Below, piece by piece: positions 6,393-6,718 of a stretch of DNA of 6,718 nt. The notes beneath the pieces are model-generated. The model did no database searches. It saw nothing but the letters and a program-made list of their open reading frames with translations, and was not told where the DNA came from. Position 1 is the stretch's first letter. Each line of letters starts with the position of its first letter. The stretch spans positions 1-6,718 of the forward strand of contig JAAFHR010000185.1 of assembly GCA_013298455.1 (NCBI GenBank). Direction: 5' to 3'. Made by a program: the position numbers and the translations under genes. Source of the DNA: Betaproteobacteria bacterium (lineage in GTDB: Bacteria > Pseudomonadota > Gammaproteobacteria > Burkholderiales > Casimicrobiaceae).

Positions 6393-6718
6393 CTACGCAA
6401 TCGCCTCGGCCAGCTCGGTCTCTAGCGCAATCCGCGTCGATTCCTCGGCCAAGCGACCGCCGGAAATCACGAACACGTCCTCCGCCCTTGCGCCCAAGGT
6501 GTTGATGCGGGCAGTCTCAATCGACACGCCGCGCCGCGACAACACTTCAGCGATCCTAGCGAGAAGCCCCGTGCGATCCGCTGCAACGATTTCGAGCGCG
6601 AAACGCTGGCCTTGTTCATCGCCGACAATTTCGATTCGCGGTGCAACTGGGAAGCTGCGCTGCTGACGGGTGGCTTTGCCGAGTGCGGGGAGCTGTGCGT
6701 CGTCGGGGTGAGCGAGTG
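6393..6718 (-). CDS. glnD: PII uridylyltransferase/uridylyl-removing enzyme GlnD, C-terminal end (truncated by window edge)
   Basis: The last 107 residues of a minus-strand gene are present, ending at TAG 6395-6393; the start lies beyond the window. GlnD senses glutamine and adds or removes UMP on PII signalling proteins, controlling nitrogen assimilation. What remains is the C-terminal ACT domain (about residues 38-107 of the visible part), which in this family takes part in glutamine sensing. The diagnostic stretch is PRIEIVGDEQGQRFALEIVA, then ADRTGLLARIAEVLSRRGVS and INTLGARAEDVFVISGG, matching the usual GlnD pattern of DRTGLL, a gene-end helix and 'TLGERVEDVF'. The protein stops soon after this domain (ETELAEAIA), as GlnD proteins normally do. 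The nucleotidyltransferase and HD domains are outside the window, so whether the gene is intact cannot be seen. It precedes icd on the same strand with a 230-base gap. Other ACT proteins are a less likely alternative. Confidence 0.92.
   Translation of the reverse strand, partial: LAHPDDAQLPALGKATRQQRSFPVAPRIEIVGDEQGQRFALEIVAADRTGLLARIAEVLSRRGVSIETARINTLGARAEDVFVISGGRLAEESTRIALETELAEAIA

Overview
The window reads as an ordinary chromosomal housekeeping segment of a proteobacterium, most likely a betaproteobacterium (Burkholderiales-like). The basis is the DnaB sequence around its nucleotide-binding core (for example 'MRMIGSVGKLDQHVLRTGRL' and 'GENRATEVSEISRSLKSLAK'), a monomeric isocitrate dehydrogenase, a GlnD with a C-terminal ACT domain, and a moderately GC-rich composition. 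Family or genus cannot be assigned from this sequence alone.

Layout from left to right. Positions 1-380 (minus strand) hold the N-terminal part of a DUF2157-type membrane protein, cut by the window edge. After a 135-base gap, 516-2258 (minus) encodes YcaO, the non-azoline type linked in E. coli to methylthiolation of ribosomal protein S12. A 66-base divergent region (2259-2324) separates it from dnaB (2325-3764, plus), the replicative helicase. A 172-base convergent gap carries a strong intrinsic terminator (3871-3906) that points at the next gene, icd (3937-6162, minus), a monomeric NADP-dependent isocitrate dehydrogenase with a clear ribosome binding site and a candidate promoter at 6229-6257. 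After a 230-base gap, 6393-6718 (minus) is the C-terminal end of glnD, the PII uridylyltransferase.

The genes are largely independent single transcription units. The one plausible functional link is glnD with icd. Isocitrate dehydrogenase makes 2-oxoglutarate, the carbon signal sensed by PII, and GlnD is the nitrogen sensor that modifies PII. YcaO (translation apparatus) and dnaB (replication) are core functions that only share a promoter region.

I found no mobile element, CRISPR array, tRNA, rRNA, toxin-antitoxin pair or defence system, and nothing that looks like an undescribed system. The points most worth checking are regulatory: both divergent genes have a -10-like hexamer 5-6 bases before the start codon and no Shine-Dalgarno, suggesting leaderless transcripts; and dnaB lies outside its frequent ribosomal-protein neighbourhood.
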